DNA from: Rhizobium ruizarguesonis
Lineage (GTDB): Bacteria; Pseudomonadota; Alphaproteobacteria; Rhizobiales; Rhizobiaceae
DNA: 62,779 bases
Assembly: GCF_012349115.1 (NCBI RefSeq)
Contig: NZ_PQIG01000095.1
Location: 1-62,779 of the forward strand
Reading direction: 5' to 3'
This document shows, piece after piece, positions 50,817 to 59,605 of the stretch. The notes beneath the pieces were generated by a model. That model saw only the letters and a program-made list of their open reading frames with translations, searched no databases and was not told the origin of the DNA. Numbering within the stretch: position 1 is the stretch's first letter; the number at the start of each line of letters is the position of its first letter. The position numbers and the translations under genes were made by a program.

Positions 50817-52295
50817 TTAGATGGTGGCTAGCTCCATGACCGAAACGTCATTTGCCTGGTCACGATTGAGAATCCCCGCCTGCTTGCCTTGCGCAAGCAC
50901 GAGAATGCGATTGGAGACTCCGAGAACTTCTTCGAGGTCTGAGCTTACGACGATGACCGCCACGCCCTGTTTGGCAAGATTGACGATGATGTCGTAGATG
51001 CCCGCTCGGGCGCCGACGTCGATGCCTCTCGTCGGTTCGTCGAGTACGACGACCTTGGGATCGCGCATCAGCCACTTCGCGATCACGACCTTCTGCTGGT
51101 TACCGCCGGACAGGTCCGAGGCATGCTGTTCAGCACGGCCCTTTACGCCGAACTTGGCAACTGCCTTTTCTGCAAACGAGCGCTTGATGCGCGGCGTGAT
51201 CCAACCACCGCCCAGTTTGTCAAGATTGGCGTAGATAATGTTCTCGCTGATCCGGTGCCCGACGATCAGGCCCTGCTCCTTGCGGTCTTCCGGAACCATC
51301 ACGATACCCTTGGCGATCGCGTCCGCCGGATCTCGCAGCCTCAGTTCCTCGCCTTCCAGCTTGATCGAACCAGCACTGATTGGATCTGCTCCCGAAATCG
51401 CGCGCACCAGTTCGGTGCGGCCGGCGCCGACCAATCCGGCGATCCCCAGAATTTCCCCGGCCCGCACCTCGAAGGTAACGTCACGGAACGAGTTGTCCGG
51501 CGAGCTCAGCCCGGATACCTGGAGTACCGGACGATCTGTCGGCACCGGCAGGGTAGGGAACAGGCGGTCAAGCGGGCGCCCGACCATGCTCTCGACAATC
51601 GTTCGCACCGGGGTCGCGCTGTCTGAGAATTCTTGCACCCGCTCCCCGTCACGAAGAACGACGATCCGGTCGGTTATCTGCTTGATCTCTTCCATGCGGT
51701 GGGAAATGTAGACGATGCCGACGCCTTCTGACCGAAGCTTCCGAACCTGTTCGAAGAGAGCTTCCGTCTCCGCGCTGCCAAGGGCGGCTGTCGGCTCATC
51801 GAGGATCAGGAGCTTTGCGTTGAGAGCCAGCGCCTTGGCGATCTCGATGAGTTGTTGATTTGCCGTGGAAAGGCCGGCGACCGTCCGCGTTGCGGGGATG
51901 TGAAGGTTCAAGCGAGCAAGCTGGTCCTGGGCCCGGCGAACCATCTGGGCGCGGTCGACGACGCCGTTCTTCATCGGCCAGCGTCCGATGAAGACGTTTT
52001 CCGCGATCGACAGCTGCGGCAGAAGCTGCAGCTCTTGATGAATCAGGACAACGCCCTTGTCGATCGCTTCCCTTGGGGTGGCCGGGGCATAAGGCTGCCC
52101 CAGCCATGTCATTGATCCTTCGGACGGCGTGCGTGACCCGGCGATGATGCCCGATAGCGTTGACTTGCCCGCTCCGTTTTCACCGAGGAGTGCAACCACT
52201 TCGCCCGGATAAACGTCCAAGCTGACATTCTTCAGAACCTGGAGCGGCCCATACCATTTGGATATGCCCCTCAGGGAAAGAACTGGATCAGACAC
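50817..52295 (-). CDS. Sugar ABC transporter ATP-binding protein, RbsA type
   Basis: A 492-residue protein with two fused ABC domains. Domain 1 has Walker A GENGAGKST, LSTANQQLIEIAKAL as signature and LLILDEPTAAL. Domain 2 has the degenerate Walker A GLVGAGRTE, LSGGNQQKVVIAKWL and VVVLDEPTRGIDVG. This is the CUT2 type. I chose the GTG at 52295 since AGGAGG lies six bases before it. It lies 28 bp after the binding-protein gene. Confidence 0.93.
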   Translation of the reverse strand: MSDPVLSLRGISKWYGPLQVLKNVSLDVYPGEVVALLGENGAGKSTLSGIIAGSRTPSEGSMTWLGQPYAPATPREAIDKGVVLIHQELQLLPQLSIAENVFIGRWPMKNGVVDRAQMVRRAQDQLARLNLHIPATRTVAGLSTANQQLIEIAKALALNAKLLILDEPTAALGSAETEALFEQVRKLRSEGVGIVYISHRMEEIKQITDRIVVLRDGERVQEFSDSATPVRTIVESMVGRPLDRLFPTLPVPTDRPVLQVSGLSSPDNSFRDVTFEVRAGEILGIAGLVGAGRTELVRAISGADPISAGSIKLEGEELRLRDPADAIAKGIVMVPEDRKEQGLIVGHRISENIIYANLDKLGGGWITPRIKRSFAEKAVAKFGVKGRAEQHASDLSGGNQQKVVIAKWLMRDPKVVVLDEPTRGIDVGARAGIYDIIVNLAKQGVAVIVVSSDLEEVLGVSNRILVLAQGKQAGILNRDQANDVSVMELATI

Positions 52296-52323
52296 GGCAC
52301 ACCTCCTCAAGACCTCAACTTCA

Positions 52324-53253
52324 TTATGGATGGTTGGCGATGAAGCCTGCGACGTTTTCCTTGGTTGTCAGCGTGGCATCCATAAGCTGCACCGGGGGTA
52401 CCTTTTCTCCCGCGACAAGCTTGGCGGCATTTTCGACCGCATCGCGGCCCATCTTCTGCGTCTGCTGTGTCGCCGTTACGTTGAAGACGCCCTTGCTGAG
52501 CGCTTCGAGAGCCGCGGTGTCGCCATCGAAGCCGCCAACCACGATCTTCTGCGACGGATTGGCGACCTTGATCGCCTGCGCGGCGCCAAGTGCGAGGCCG
52601 TCGGCCTGTGCGAACACGATGGAAACGTCAGGATTTGCCTGCAGCATATTCTGCATGATCTGGAAGCCTTCGTCCTGGCTCCAAATGTTCGAGAACTGTT
52701 CGGCGACAACCTTGACGTCCGGATATGCCTTGAGAGATTCAGCGCAGCCCTTCGAGCGATCGACTTCCGGCGTCGTGCCCTTCTGGCCGTGGATGATGAC
52801 CATCTTCCCCTTGCCGCCGGCTTCCTTCAGGATGTAGTCGCACACGGCCTTGGCAGACGCGACGGAATCCGTTGCAAGGAAGGTATCGCCGGGTGCTCCC
52901 TCGGCGTTGCGGTCAACGTTCACGACCGGAATACCAGCGCTCTTCGCGAGCTTGACCGGAACGGTCGCAGCAGCCGCGCCGGCCGGAATGTAGATCAGCG
53001 CGTCGATTTTCTGGGTCAGAAGATCCTGGATCTGGTTGACCTGCGTCGGCCCGTCGCCCTTTGCGTCGACGGTGATGACTTCGATGCCGCGCTTCTTGGC
53101 TTCGGCCTCGACCGATTGCTTGATCTGGTTGAAGAAGTTTGCCTGAAGGTTGGCAACGGCCAGGCCGAGCTTCTTCAGTTCCGCAGCATGTACAGGCCCG
53201 AGCATGAGGCCCAGCAGTGCAGCAGATGCGAGCATGGTGCGCGCTATTTTCAT
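52324..53253 (-). CDS. Sugar ABC transporter substrate-binding protein, RbsB type
   Basis: A 309-residue periplasmic binding protein. A Sec signal (MKIARTMLASAALLGLMLGP, cut near VHA|AEL) is followed by the two-lobed family 4 fold: LGLAVANLQANFFNQIKQSVEAEAKKRG and DALIYIPAGAAAATVPVKLAKSAGIPVVNVDRNAEG. Near the end, VGGFDGDTAALEALSKGVFNVTATQQTQKMG is the hinge-proximal segment. It probably binds a pentitol, tetritol or aldo/ketopentose. CGGAGG precedes the ATG at 53253. Confidence 0.92.
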   Translation of the reverse strand: MKIARTMLASAALLGLMLGPVHAAELKKLGLAVANLQANFFNQIKQSVEAEAKKRGIEVITVDAKGDGPTQVNQIQDLLTQKIDALIYIPAGAAAATVPVKLAKSAGIPVVNVDRNAEGAPGDTFLATDSVASAKAVCDYILKEAGGKGKMVIIHGQKGTTPEVDRSKGCAESLKAYPDVKVVAEQFSNIWSQDEGFQIMQNMLQANPDVSIVFAQADGLALGAAQAIKVANPSQKIVVGGFDGDTAALEALSKGVFNVTATQQTQKMGRDAVENAAKLVAGEKVPPVQLMDATLTTKENVAGFIANHP

Positions 53254-53370
53254 TGTATTTCCTCCGTTGTTTGATGGAACCCTCGGGTATGTCCTCCCCC
53301 TCGGGGTATTGATCCGACCCAAATTTTTGGGGCGGAATTCCGGGCCCGCCAACGCGGTGGACCTCGCTCG

Positions 53371-54351
53371 TCAGGCGCGACGCCGACGAATGGTCTCCGC
53401 GCCGACCGCAAGCACGATGACGATGCCGATGATCACCTGCTGCAGGAAGGGCGAGACGTTGAGAAGGTTGAGACCGTTGCGAAGCACACCGATGATAAGA
53501 ACGCCGATCAGCGTTCCACCGATGCCGCCCGCGCCGCCGGAGAGCGAAGTCCCGCCGATGACGACCGCAGCGATGGTGTCCAGTTCATAGCCCAGACCAC
53601 TGGACGGCTGGACGGAATCCAGCCGCGCGGCGAGCACGATGCCGGCGAGCCCCGCAAGGACGGCACTCACGACATAGACGGCTATCGTCACGAGCGGGAC
53701 GTTGATACCGGCCAGGCGTGCGACTTCGGGATTTCCTCCCACCGCGTAGAGCATGCGACCTTCGGACCGGAAGTGCAGGAAAAGCCACGCGGCAAGAACA
53801 ACCGCAAGCATGAGAAACACAGTGGCTGTCAACACGCCGAAATGGCGATCGATTGCCAGCATCATGAACCAGTCGGGGAATCCAACGATCTGTTGGCCGT
53901 CCGTGATCATATTCGCGACGCCGCGAGCCGCAGACATCATCGCAAGAGTGGCAATAAACGCTGGAACCCTGAACTGCGTAACCAGAAGTCCGACGATCAG
54001 CCCCGAAAGGCCCGCTGCGACCAGAGCAAAAGCGATCCCGACCGGCAGCGGCAGGCCGGCGACATTCGCAGTCCAGCCCATGACCATCATCGCAAGAGCG
54101 AGTGCCGAGCCGACGGAGAGATCGATGCCGCCGATCAGAATGACAAAGGTCATTCCGACGGCCATGATGCCGAGGACAGTGATCTGATCGAGGATGTTGA
54201 GACCGTTCCGAACCGAAAGAAACGTGTCGGTGCTGAGGCTCAGGAAGACGCAAAGCGCGAGCAGCCCCACGAGCGGGCCGGTGGCGCCCTTGAGTTTGCT
54301 CAACCAGGCCCCGGACGAAAGCCCGTGTTCATTGATATCGAGCGCCACCAT
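53371..54351 (-). CDS. Sugar ABC transporter permease, RbsC type
   Basis: A 326-residue permease of the CUT2 class with eight to ten membrane spans. VRNGLNILDQITVLGIMAVGMTFVILIGGIDLSVGS, AGLSGLIVGLLVTQFRVPAFIATLAMMSAARG and LDTIAAVVIGGTSLSGGAGGIGGTLIGVLIIGVLRNGLNLL are the classical RbsC blocks. It is the first gene of the minus-strand operon, and its start lies about 40 bp behind a TGAATA-type palindrome. Confidence 0.92.
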   Translation of the reverse strand: MVALDINEHGLSSGAWLSKLKGATGPLVGLLALCVFLSLSTDTFLSVRNGLNILDQITVLGIMAVGMTFVILIGGIDLSVGSALALAMMVMGWTANVAGLPLPVGIAFALVAAGLSGLIVGLLVTQFRVPAFIATLAMMSAARGVANMITDGQQIVGFPDWFMMLAIDRHFGVLTATVFLMLAVVLAAWLFLHFRSEGRMLYAVGGNPEVARLAGINVPLVTIAVYVVSAVLAGLAGIVLAARLDSVQPSSGLGYELDTIAAVVIGGTSLSGGAGGIGGTLIGVLIIGVLRNGLNLLNVSPFLQQVIIGIVIVLAVGAETIRRRRA

Positions 54352-54391
54352 TGTTCCTCCCTATGTCTAGGCTAATAGCTAATTCACTCTA

Positions 54392-54405
54392 CGAATAAAT
54401 ATTCA
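54392..54405. promoter_or_regulatory. Candidate SorC-family operator 1 (importer promoter)
   Basis: CGAATAAATATTCA, a near-perfect palindrome about 41 bp upstream of the RbsC-type start. Two closely related sites lie at 54531 and 57851. It is flanked by repeats of ATTCACT (54382 and 54401). Confidence 0.6.
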
Positions 54406-54530
54406 CTGATGCTGGAAAATTCATTAACAAGTTGCTTTCCGGCTGTCAACAGGATTTCTAGGCCTACAACTGTTGGTGTTCCACTTAAAGGGCTTGACTA
54501 ATCGGTGTCTTGTGCAAAAATATTGACAAC

Positions 54531-54544
54531 TGAATATTTATGCA
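54531..54544. promoter_or_regulatory. Candidate SorC-family operator 2 (transketolase promoter)
   Basis: TGAATATTTATGCA, an imperfect palindrome, 12 bp before the transketolase start. It could overlap or lie just after a promoter (TTGACT at 54494 with an A/T box 17 bp later, weak). It is the second of three related sites in the locus. Confidence 0.55.
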
Positions 54545-54556
54545 CGAGAGGAATCC

Positions 54557-55366
54557 ATGAATACGACAGAACTCGAGCGGGTCGCTCGCGAGATCCGATT
54601 GCGCGATCTCCAGGCGGTCTTTGAAGCGGGCGCCGGCCATATTGGCGGGGAAATGTCGGTCATCGACATTTTGACTGCCCTCTATTTTCGTGTGCTGAAT
54701 GTTTGGCCCGATCAGCCGAAGCACCCCGACCGCGACAGGTTCGTTCTTTCGAAGGGACATACTGCATGCGCGCTGTATGTGACGCTCGCAAAACGCGGCT
54801 TCATCCCGGAGGAAGAGATTTCCACCTTTTTGCAGCCGCATTCGAGGCTGAACGGGCATCCAAATTGCAACAAGGTTCCTGGCGTCGAAACGAATACCGG
54901 GCCGCTCGGCCACGGTCTTCCGGTCGCAGTAGGAATGGCGATAGCCGCCAAGCTCTCGGCCGCGAAATATCACACCTATGTCGTCACCGGCGACGGTGAG
55001 ATGCAGGAGGGCTCCAACTGGGAAGCGATCATGGCGGCCGCGCAGTTCAAGCTCGATAACTTGACGCTGGTCATCGACCACAACAGGTTCCAGCAGGGCG
55101 CCGCCCTGGCCGAAACCAACGATCTCGCCCCGCTTCGTCCGAAGCTTGAAGCTTTCGATTGGGAAGTCACCGAGATCAACGGGAACAATATGAGCGAGGT
55201 CGTTTCAGCCCTCGAACACCGGGGATCGAGACCGCATTGCATCGTCGCCCACACCAACAAGGGCCATGGAATCTCGTTCATGCAAGACCGAGTCGACTGG
55301 CACCACAAGGTACCGAGCAAGGAACAATACGAAATCGCATTGGCAGAATTGTCGGAGGCACTGTAA
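54557..55366 (+). CDS. Transketolase, N-terminal (thiamine-pyrophosphate) subunit
   Basis: A 269-residue protein corresponding to the first half of transketolase. GAGHIGGEMSVIDILTALYF is the N-terminal motif. VVTGDGEMQEGSNWEAIMAAAQFKLDNLTLVIDHNR contains the GDG...N Mg/thiamine-diphosphate motif. The stop overlaps the start of the C-terminal half (TAATG). Split transketolases in bacteria are often substrate-specialised catabolic enzymes, for example in apulose 4-phosphate breakdown, rather than the pentose-phosphate enzyme. The substrate here is unknown. Confidence 0.9.
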   Translation: MNTTELERVAREIRLRDLQAVFEAGAGHIGGEMSVIDILTALYFRVLNVWPDQPKHPDRDRFVLSKGHTACALYVTLAKRGFIPEEEISTFLQPHSRLNGHPNCNKVPGVETNTGPLGHGLPVAVGMAIAAKLSAAKYHTYVVTGDGEMQEGSNWEAIMAAAQFKLDNLTLVIDHNRFQQGAALAETNDLAPLRPKLEAFDWEVTEINGNNMSEVVSALEHRGSRPHCIVAHTNKGHGISFMQDRVDWHHKVPSKEQYEIALAELSEAL

Positions 55367-56322
55367 TGAACGCGCCAATAAACGCACCCAAGCTCTACGA
55401 TTGCCGCGACGCATTCGCCACCACGCTTGAGCGGCTGGCAGCCGAAAACGAAACGATCGTTGCCGTCTGCAACGACTCCGTGGGTTCTTCCAAGCTCGGC
55501 GGCTTCAAGGCGAAGTTTGGAGAGCGCCTCGTCAATGTCGGTATCGCTGAGCAGAACATGGTGGGGGTTGCAGGAGGCCTGGCCAATGGCGGACGCCTTC
55601 CGTTCGTGTGCGCCGCCGCTCCGTTTCTAACGGGACGGTCGCTGGAGCAGATCAAGGCCGATATTTCCTACTCGAATGCCAACGTCAAGCTGGTCGGTAT
55701 TTCTTCCGGAATGGCGTATGGCGAACTCGGGCCGACCCATCACTCGATCGAGGATTTTGCCTGGACGCGTGTTCTGCCTAATCTTCCGGTCATTGCGCCT
55801 TGTGACCGCATCGAAACAGCCGCTGCGGTTGAGTGGGCCGCGGCCTACAACGGCCCCTGTTTCCTGCGTCTGTCTCGCGTAGGTGTGCCTGATCTGCTTC
55901 CGGAGGGTCACAAGTTCGAACTTGGCAAGGCAAACCTCCTTCGCCAAGGTTCCGACGTCACCCTTATCGCAAACGGCACTTTGACTCATCGAATCTTAAA
56001 GGCTGCCGAGATCCTCGCAGAACGTGGCATCAACGCCAGAGTACTCAACCTTGCAACGGTTCGTCCGATCGACGAGGAGGCTATCATCGCTGCGGCGAAG
56101 GAAACCGGAGCGATCGTCACAGCCGAAGAGCATTCGATCTTTGGCGGGCTCGGCTCCGCGGTAGCCGAAGTGGTGGTCGACAATGCTCCAGTCCCGATGA
56201 AGCGTCTCGGAGTTCCCGGCGTCTACGCTCCGACCGGTTCGGCAGAGTTCCTGCTCGACGAATTCGGGATGGCGCCGTCCGCAATCGCCGACGCGGCGCA
56301 GTCGCTGATCAGGCGCAAGTAA
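55366..56322 (+). CDS. Transketolase, C-terminal subunit
   Basis: A 318-residue protein with the pyrimidine-binding and C-terminal domains of transketolase. FGERLVNVGIAEQNMVGVAGGLANGGRLPFVCAAAPFL holds the catalytic Glu in IAEQ. GELGPTHHSIEDFAWTRVLPNLPVIAPCD and VTAEEHSIFGGLGSAVAEVV are conserved. The ATG overlaps the TAA of the N-terminal subunit. The pair forms an alpha-beta heteromer. Confidence 0.91.
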   Translation: MNAPINAPKLYDCRDAFATTLERLAAENETIVAVCNDSVGSSKLGGFKAKFGERLVNVGIAEQNMVGVAGGLANGGRLPFVCAAAPFLTGRSLEQIKADISYSNANVKLVGISSGMAYGELGPTHHSIEDFAWTRVLPNLPVIAPCDRIETAAAVEWAAAYNGPCFLRLSRVGVPDLLPEGHKFELGKANLLRQGSDVTLIANGTLTHRILKAAEILAERGINARVLNLATVRPIDEEAIIAAAKETGAIVTAEEHSIFGGLGSAVAEVVVDNAPVPMKRLGVPGVYAPTGSAEFLLDEFGMAPSAIADAAQSLIRRK

Positions 56323-56390
56323 CTGGGATCACGTGATCAGCCCGGACGCTTTTTGTCGTCCCGGCTGCCGCCTGATCTGGGGAGGATAGA

Positions 56391-57857
56391 ATGCGGGCAA
56401 TTCTGGCAATTGACCAGGGCACGACCAATTCAAAGGCAGTTCTCGTTTCCGAAAAGGGAGAAATTGTTGGCAGAGGTTCGGCTCCAGTCGGCATCGCCTA
56501 TCCGAAACCAGGCTGGGTCGAACAAGACCCACGCCGGCTCTACGCATCCGTCTGCGAGGCGATCGACGCCTGCCTGAAGGCTGGCCCCGATGTAGCTATT
56601 GAGGCGGTGGCGATTTCCAACCAGCGCGAGTCAGTCACTGCCTGGGACGCCGAAACGGGAGAAGCACTTGGGCCGGTGGTAAGCTGGCAGTGCCGCCGAA
56701 CGGCACAGGATTGCGAACGTCTTATTACCGAAGGCCACCTTCACCGTGTGCAGGCGCTCACGGGCCTGCCGCTGGATCCGATGTTTCCGGGTTCGAAATT
56801 CCGATGGCTGCTCGACCGTATTCCGGCTGGGCGTTCGGTGCGGCTAGGAACGGTCGACAGTTGGCTCGTCCACTGCCTGACGGGCGGGCGCCGGCATGTC
56901 TGCGACGCTTCCAATGCCGCCAGGAGCCAGTTGTTCGATCTCCAGGAGCAGAGATGGAGCGAGGAACTTGGCGAGATCTTCGGCGTGGATATCGCGCTCC
57001 TGCCCGAGGTACTCGACAGCTCTGCCGACTTCGGCAGGACGCAAGGGTTGCCAGGCGTGCCGGATGGAACTCCGATCATGGCCGTGATCGGAGACAGTCA
57101 TGCTGCGCTGTTCGGTCATGGAGCATTCAAGCCGGGTGATGGCAAGGTAACCTTCGGAACCGGCTCGTCGGTGATGACGACGCTTCCGCGATTTATTCCC
57201 CCACGCAACGGCGTCACTACGACCGTCGCATGGCGTCTCCATGGAAAGCCGACCTTCGCTTTCGAAGGCAATATTCTCGTCTGCGCCGCCAGTCTCCCCT
57301 GGATGGCAGGCATTCTCGGCCTTTCGGACGTGGCGGCCCTTGTCGAACTTGCGGCGAGCGCCGAACCGGGCGGACCGGGCTTCGTGCCAGCATTCGTGGG
57401 ACTTGGCGCACCCTATTGGAACTCCGACGCCCGTGCCCTGTTCTCCCAGATCAACTTCAATACGACACGTGCGCAAATGGCGCGGTCGGTCACCGACTCG
57501 ATCGCCTTCCAGGTGCACGACGTGATCGCCGCCATGCGAGCACAAAGCGGCGGCGAGCTCGGGGCCCTCTATGTGGACGGCGGACCGAGCCAGAACCGCT
57601 TCCTGATGCAATGTGTCTCGAATCTCATCGAACATCCCGTGATTCAATGCGAAGCACCCGAGGCGTCGGCTTTGGGAGCGGCATATCTCGCGGGTCTCTC
57701 ACTTGGCTTGTGGAGCGATCTTCAGGTTATCGCGGAGCTGCCCCGGAGCTCACATATCATTGACCCGGAACCCGTGGATCGAGCGGTGCTTCTGAATACC
57801 TGGAATGATGCACTTGCCCGCTCGACGGCACGCGAAACAACGGCTAATGATGAATAA
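56391..57857 (+). CDS. FGGY-family carbohydrate kinase, glycerol-kinase-like
   Basis: A 488-residue sugar kinase. The phosphate-1 motif is AIDQGTTNSKAVLV. SNQRESVTAWDAETGEALGPVVSWQCRR corresponds to the glycerol-kinase substrate loop with its Arg-Glu pair. GDSHAALFGHG holds the catalytic Asp, but has Ser where glycerol kinase has Gln. The C-terminal lobe includes LYVDGGPSQNRFLMQ and EAPEASALGAAYLAGLS. The substrate is probably a ketose, dihydroxyacetone or short polyol (inference). It lies 68 bp after the transketolase gene. Its TAA falls inside the third operator-like palindrome. Confidence 0.88.
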   Translation: MRAILAIDQGTTNSKAVLVSEKGEIVGRGSAPVGIAYPKPGWVEQDPRRLYASVCEAIDACLKAGPDVAIEAVAISNQRESVTAWDAETGEALGPVVSWQCRRTAQDCERLITEGHLHRVQALTGLPLDPMFPGSKFRWLLDRIPAGRSVRLGTVDSWLVHCLTGGRRHVCDASNAARSQLFDLQEQRWSEELGEIFGVDIALLPEVLDSSADFGRTQGLPGVPDGTPIMAVIGDSHAALFGHGAFKPGDGKVTFGTGSSVMTTLPRFIPPRNGVTTTVAWRLHGKPTFAFEGNILVCAASLPWMAGILGLSDVAALVELAASAEPGGPGFVPAFVGLGAPYWNSDARALFSQINFNTTRAQMARSVTDSIAFQVHDVIAAMRAQSGGELGALYVDGGPSQNRFLMQCVSNLIEHPVIQCEAPEASALGAAYLAGLSLGLWSDLQVIAELPRSSHIIDPEPVDRAVLLNTWNDALARSTARETTANDE

Positions 57858-57864
57858 AAATTCA
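57851..57864. promoter_or_regulatory. Candidate SorC-family operator 3 (regulator promoter)
   Basis: TGAATAAAAATTCA, an almost perfect palindrome overlapping the kinase stop codon (TAA at 57855-57857) and 14 bp before the regulator start. This suggests autoregulation. Confidence 0.6.
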
Positions 57865-57878
57865 CCCTAGGATTAGCG

Positions 57879-58829
57879 ATGACTCGCCTCAATGAACTCC
57901 GCCTCATCTCAAGGGTCGCCCAGATGTACCACTTGGAGGGGCGGCGACAGGCGGAGATCGCACAGCACCTTCGCCTGTCGCAGGCGACAGTGTCGCGCAT
58001 GCTCAAGCGTGCCGAGGCCGAAGATATTGTGCGAACCAGCGTGACCCCCCCCGTTGGCACCTACAGCGAGCTTGAGAGCGCGCTTCGCGAGAAATATGAT
58101 TTGCCGGAGGCGATCGTCGTTGAGTGTACGGAAGATCGGGACGGCGCCATCATGGCCCGTATCGGAGAGGCAGCGGCTCATCTCTTGGAGGTGACGCTTG
58201 CGCCAGGGGAGATCATCGGCGTTTCGAGTTGGAGCCAGACCATCTCCAAGATGGTCGAGAACATTCATCCCCTTAAGAGCGCTCAGGCGAAATACGTCGT
58301 CCAAACCCTTGGAGGCATGGGCGATCCTTCAGTGCAGACACATGCGACGCAGCTTACCACGCGGCTTGCTCGGCTGACCGGCGCTGAGCCAAAACTGCTC
58401 GCTGTGCAGGGCGTTACAACGTCCAGAGAGGCAAAATTTCTTATGCAGGCCGATCCATACGTTCGGGAGACGATGGACCTGTTCGGCAGCATAACGCTTG
58501 CGATTGTCGGAATCGGAGCGGTCGAACCGTCCGAACTTCTCGCACGGTCAGGCAACATCTTTTCGTCCCGCGAACTGTCTGATCTCGCGGAAGCGGGAGC
58601 CGTCGGCGATATCTCGCTTCGCTTCTTCGATAAAAACGGCAAGCCGGTCAAGACGCCCCTGGACGACCGGGTCATAGGGCTTCCACTCGAGGATCTCGAA
58701 CGGGTGGACCGGGTCATTGCTCTTGCCGGCGGGTCCAAAAAGACCGACGCGATCGCAGGCGCGCTCCGCGTGGGGGTCATCCACATGCTTGTTACGGACA
58801 AGTTTACCGCGCAGCGATTGATCAACTGA
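57879..58829 (+). CDS. SorC-family sugar-binding transcriptional regulator
   Basis: A 316-residue regulator. The N-terminal helix-turn-helix (residues about 10-50: VAQMYHLEGRRQAEIAQHLRLSQATVSRMLKRAEAED) is followed by a sugar-phosphate isomerase-like effector domain: GEIIGVSSWSQTISKMVENI, then FGSITLAIVGIGAVEPSELLARSGNIFS, then GDISLRFFDKNGKPVKTPLDDRVIG. It is the EryD/DeoR-SorC type, which senses a phosphorylated intermediate. It is encoded last in the plus-strand operon and is likely to control both divergent operons through the TGAATA sites. Confidence 0.9.
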   Translation: MTRLNELRLISRVAQMYHLEGRRQAEIAQHLRLSQATVSRMLKRAEAEDIVRTSVTPPVGTYSELESALREKYDLPEAIVVECTEDRDGAIMARIGEAAAHLLEVTLAPGEIIGVSSWSQTISKMVENIHPLKSAQAKYVVQTLGGMGDPSVQTHATQLTTRLARLTGAEPKLLAVQGVTTSREAKFLMQADPYVRETMDLFGSITLAIVGIGAVEPSELLARSGNIFSSRELSDLAEAGAVGDISLRFFDKNGKPVKTPLDDRVIGLPLEDLERVDRVIALAGGSKKTDAIAGALRVGVIHMLVTDKFTAQRLIN

Positions 58830-58852
58830 TGAGGCAGACTGATTCCCCAACC

Positions 58853-59605
58853 TCAATGCGCCGTCCCATCCACAATCACGTGGTCGTGGTCCAGCGAGCA
58901 TCTCTCCACCCGGGCCTCGACCCTGTAGATTTCCCGTAGCATCTCAGCGGTGACGACGTCGCGGGGGGTGCCGCAGGCATGCATGCGGCCGTTGGCGATG
59001 ACGAGGACTTTGTCGGCGAAGCGGAGCGCCTGGTTGAGGTCGTGGATGGCGATCAGCACGATCATGCCTTTGGTGCGGGCCTGGCGGCGCATGAAATCGA
59101 GGACCTCGACCTGGCGATGAAGATCGAGCGCGCTGGTTGGCTCGTCCATCAGCATGATCTCCGGCTCGCGGACCAGAGCCTGGGCGATCGAGACGAGCTG
59201 GCGCTGGCCGCCGGAAAGCGCGCCGAGATCGCGGAAGGCGATGGAGGTAATGTTTAGCGCCTTCATGATCTCGTCGATGAAGCGCAAGTCGCTGTCGCTG
59301 ACGGCCCAGGACTGGCCCTGCTTGCGGGCAAGCAGGATGGATTCGTAGACCGTCAGCACCGCGTTGGCCGAGGTATCCTGCGGCATGTAGCCGATGGCCT
59401 TTTTGGCCTTCGAGCCTTCGACCACGACATGGCCCGGCCCTTTGAGGAGGCCGGTAATGCGCTTGAAGAGGGTCGACTTGCCGGCAGCGTTCGGGCCGAT
59501 CACCGCCACGACCTCGCCCGATGTCATCACCGGCGTCGTCACGTCTTCGACGAAGAGCTTGCGGCCGTGATAGGCGCCGACCGATTGCAACTGAAGCGCT
59601 ACCAC
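58853..59605 (-). CDS. Iron-type ABC transporter ATP-binding protein (FepC-like)
   Basis: A 250-residue ABC ATPase of the siderophore/haem/B12 group. Walker A is GPNAAGKST, the signature is LSGGQRQLVSIAQAL, Walker B is IMLMDEPTSALDLHRQ, and the H-loop is AIHDLNQALRFADKV. The usual Gly of Walker A is replaced by Ala (PNAAGK). The C-terminal GTPRDVVTAEMLREIYRVEARVER is typical of the group. Its start overlaps the permease stop by 7 bp. Confidence 0.9.
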   Translation of the reverse strand: MVALQLQSVGAYHGRKLFVEDVTTPVMTSGEVVAVIGPNAAGKSTLFKRITGLLKGPGHVVVEGSKAKKAIGYMPQDTSANAVLTVYESILLARKQGQSWAVSDSDLRFIDEIMKALNITSIAFRDLGALSGGQRQLVSIAQALVREPEIMLMDEPTSALDLHRQVEVLDFMRRQARTKGMIVLIAIHDLNQALRFADKVLVIANGRMHACGTPRDVVTAEMLREIYRVEARVERCSLDHDHVIVDGTAH

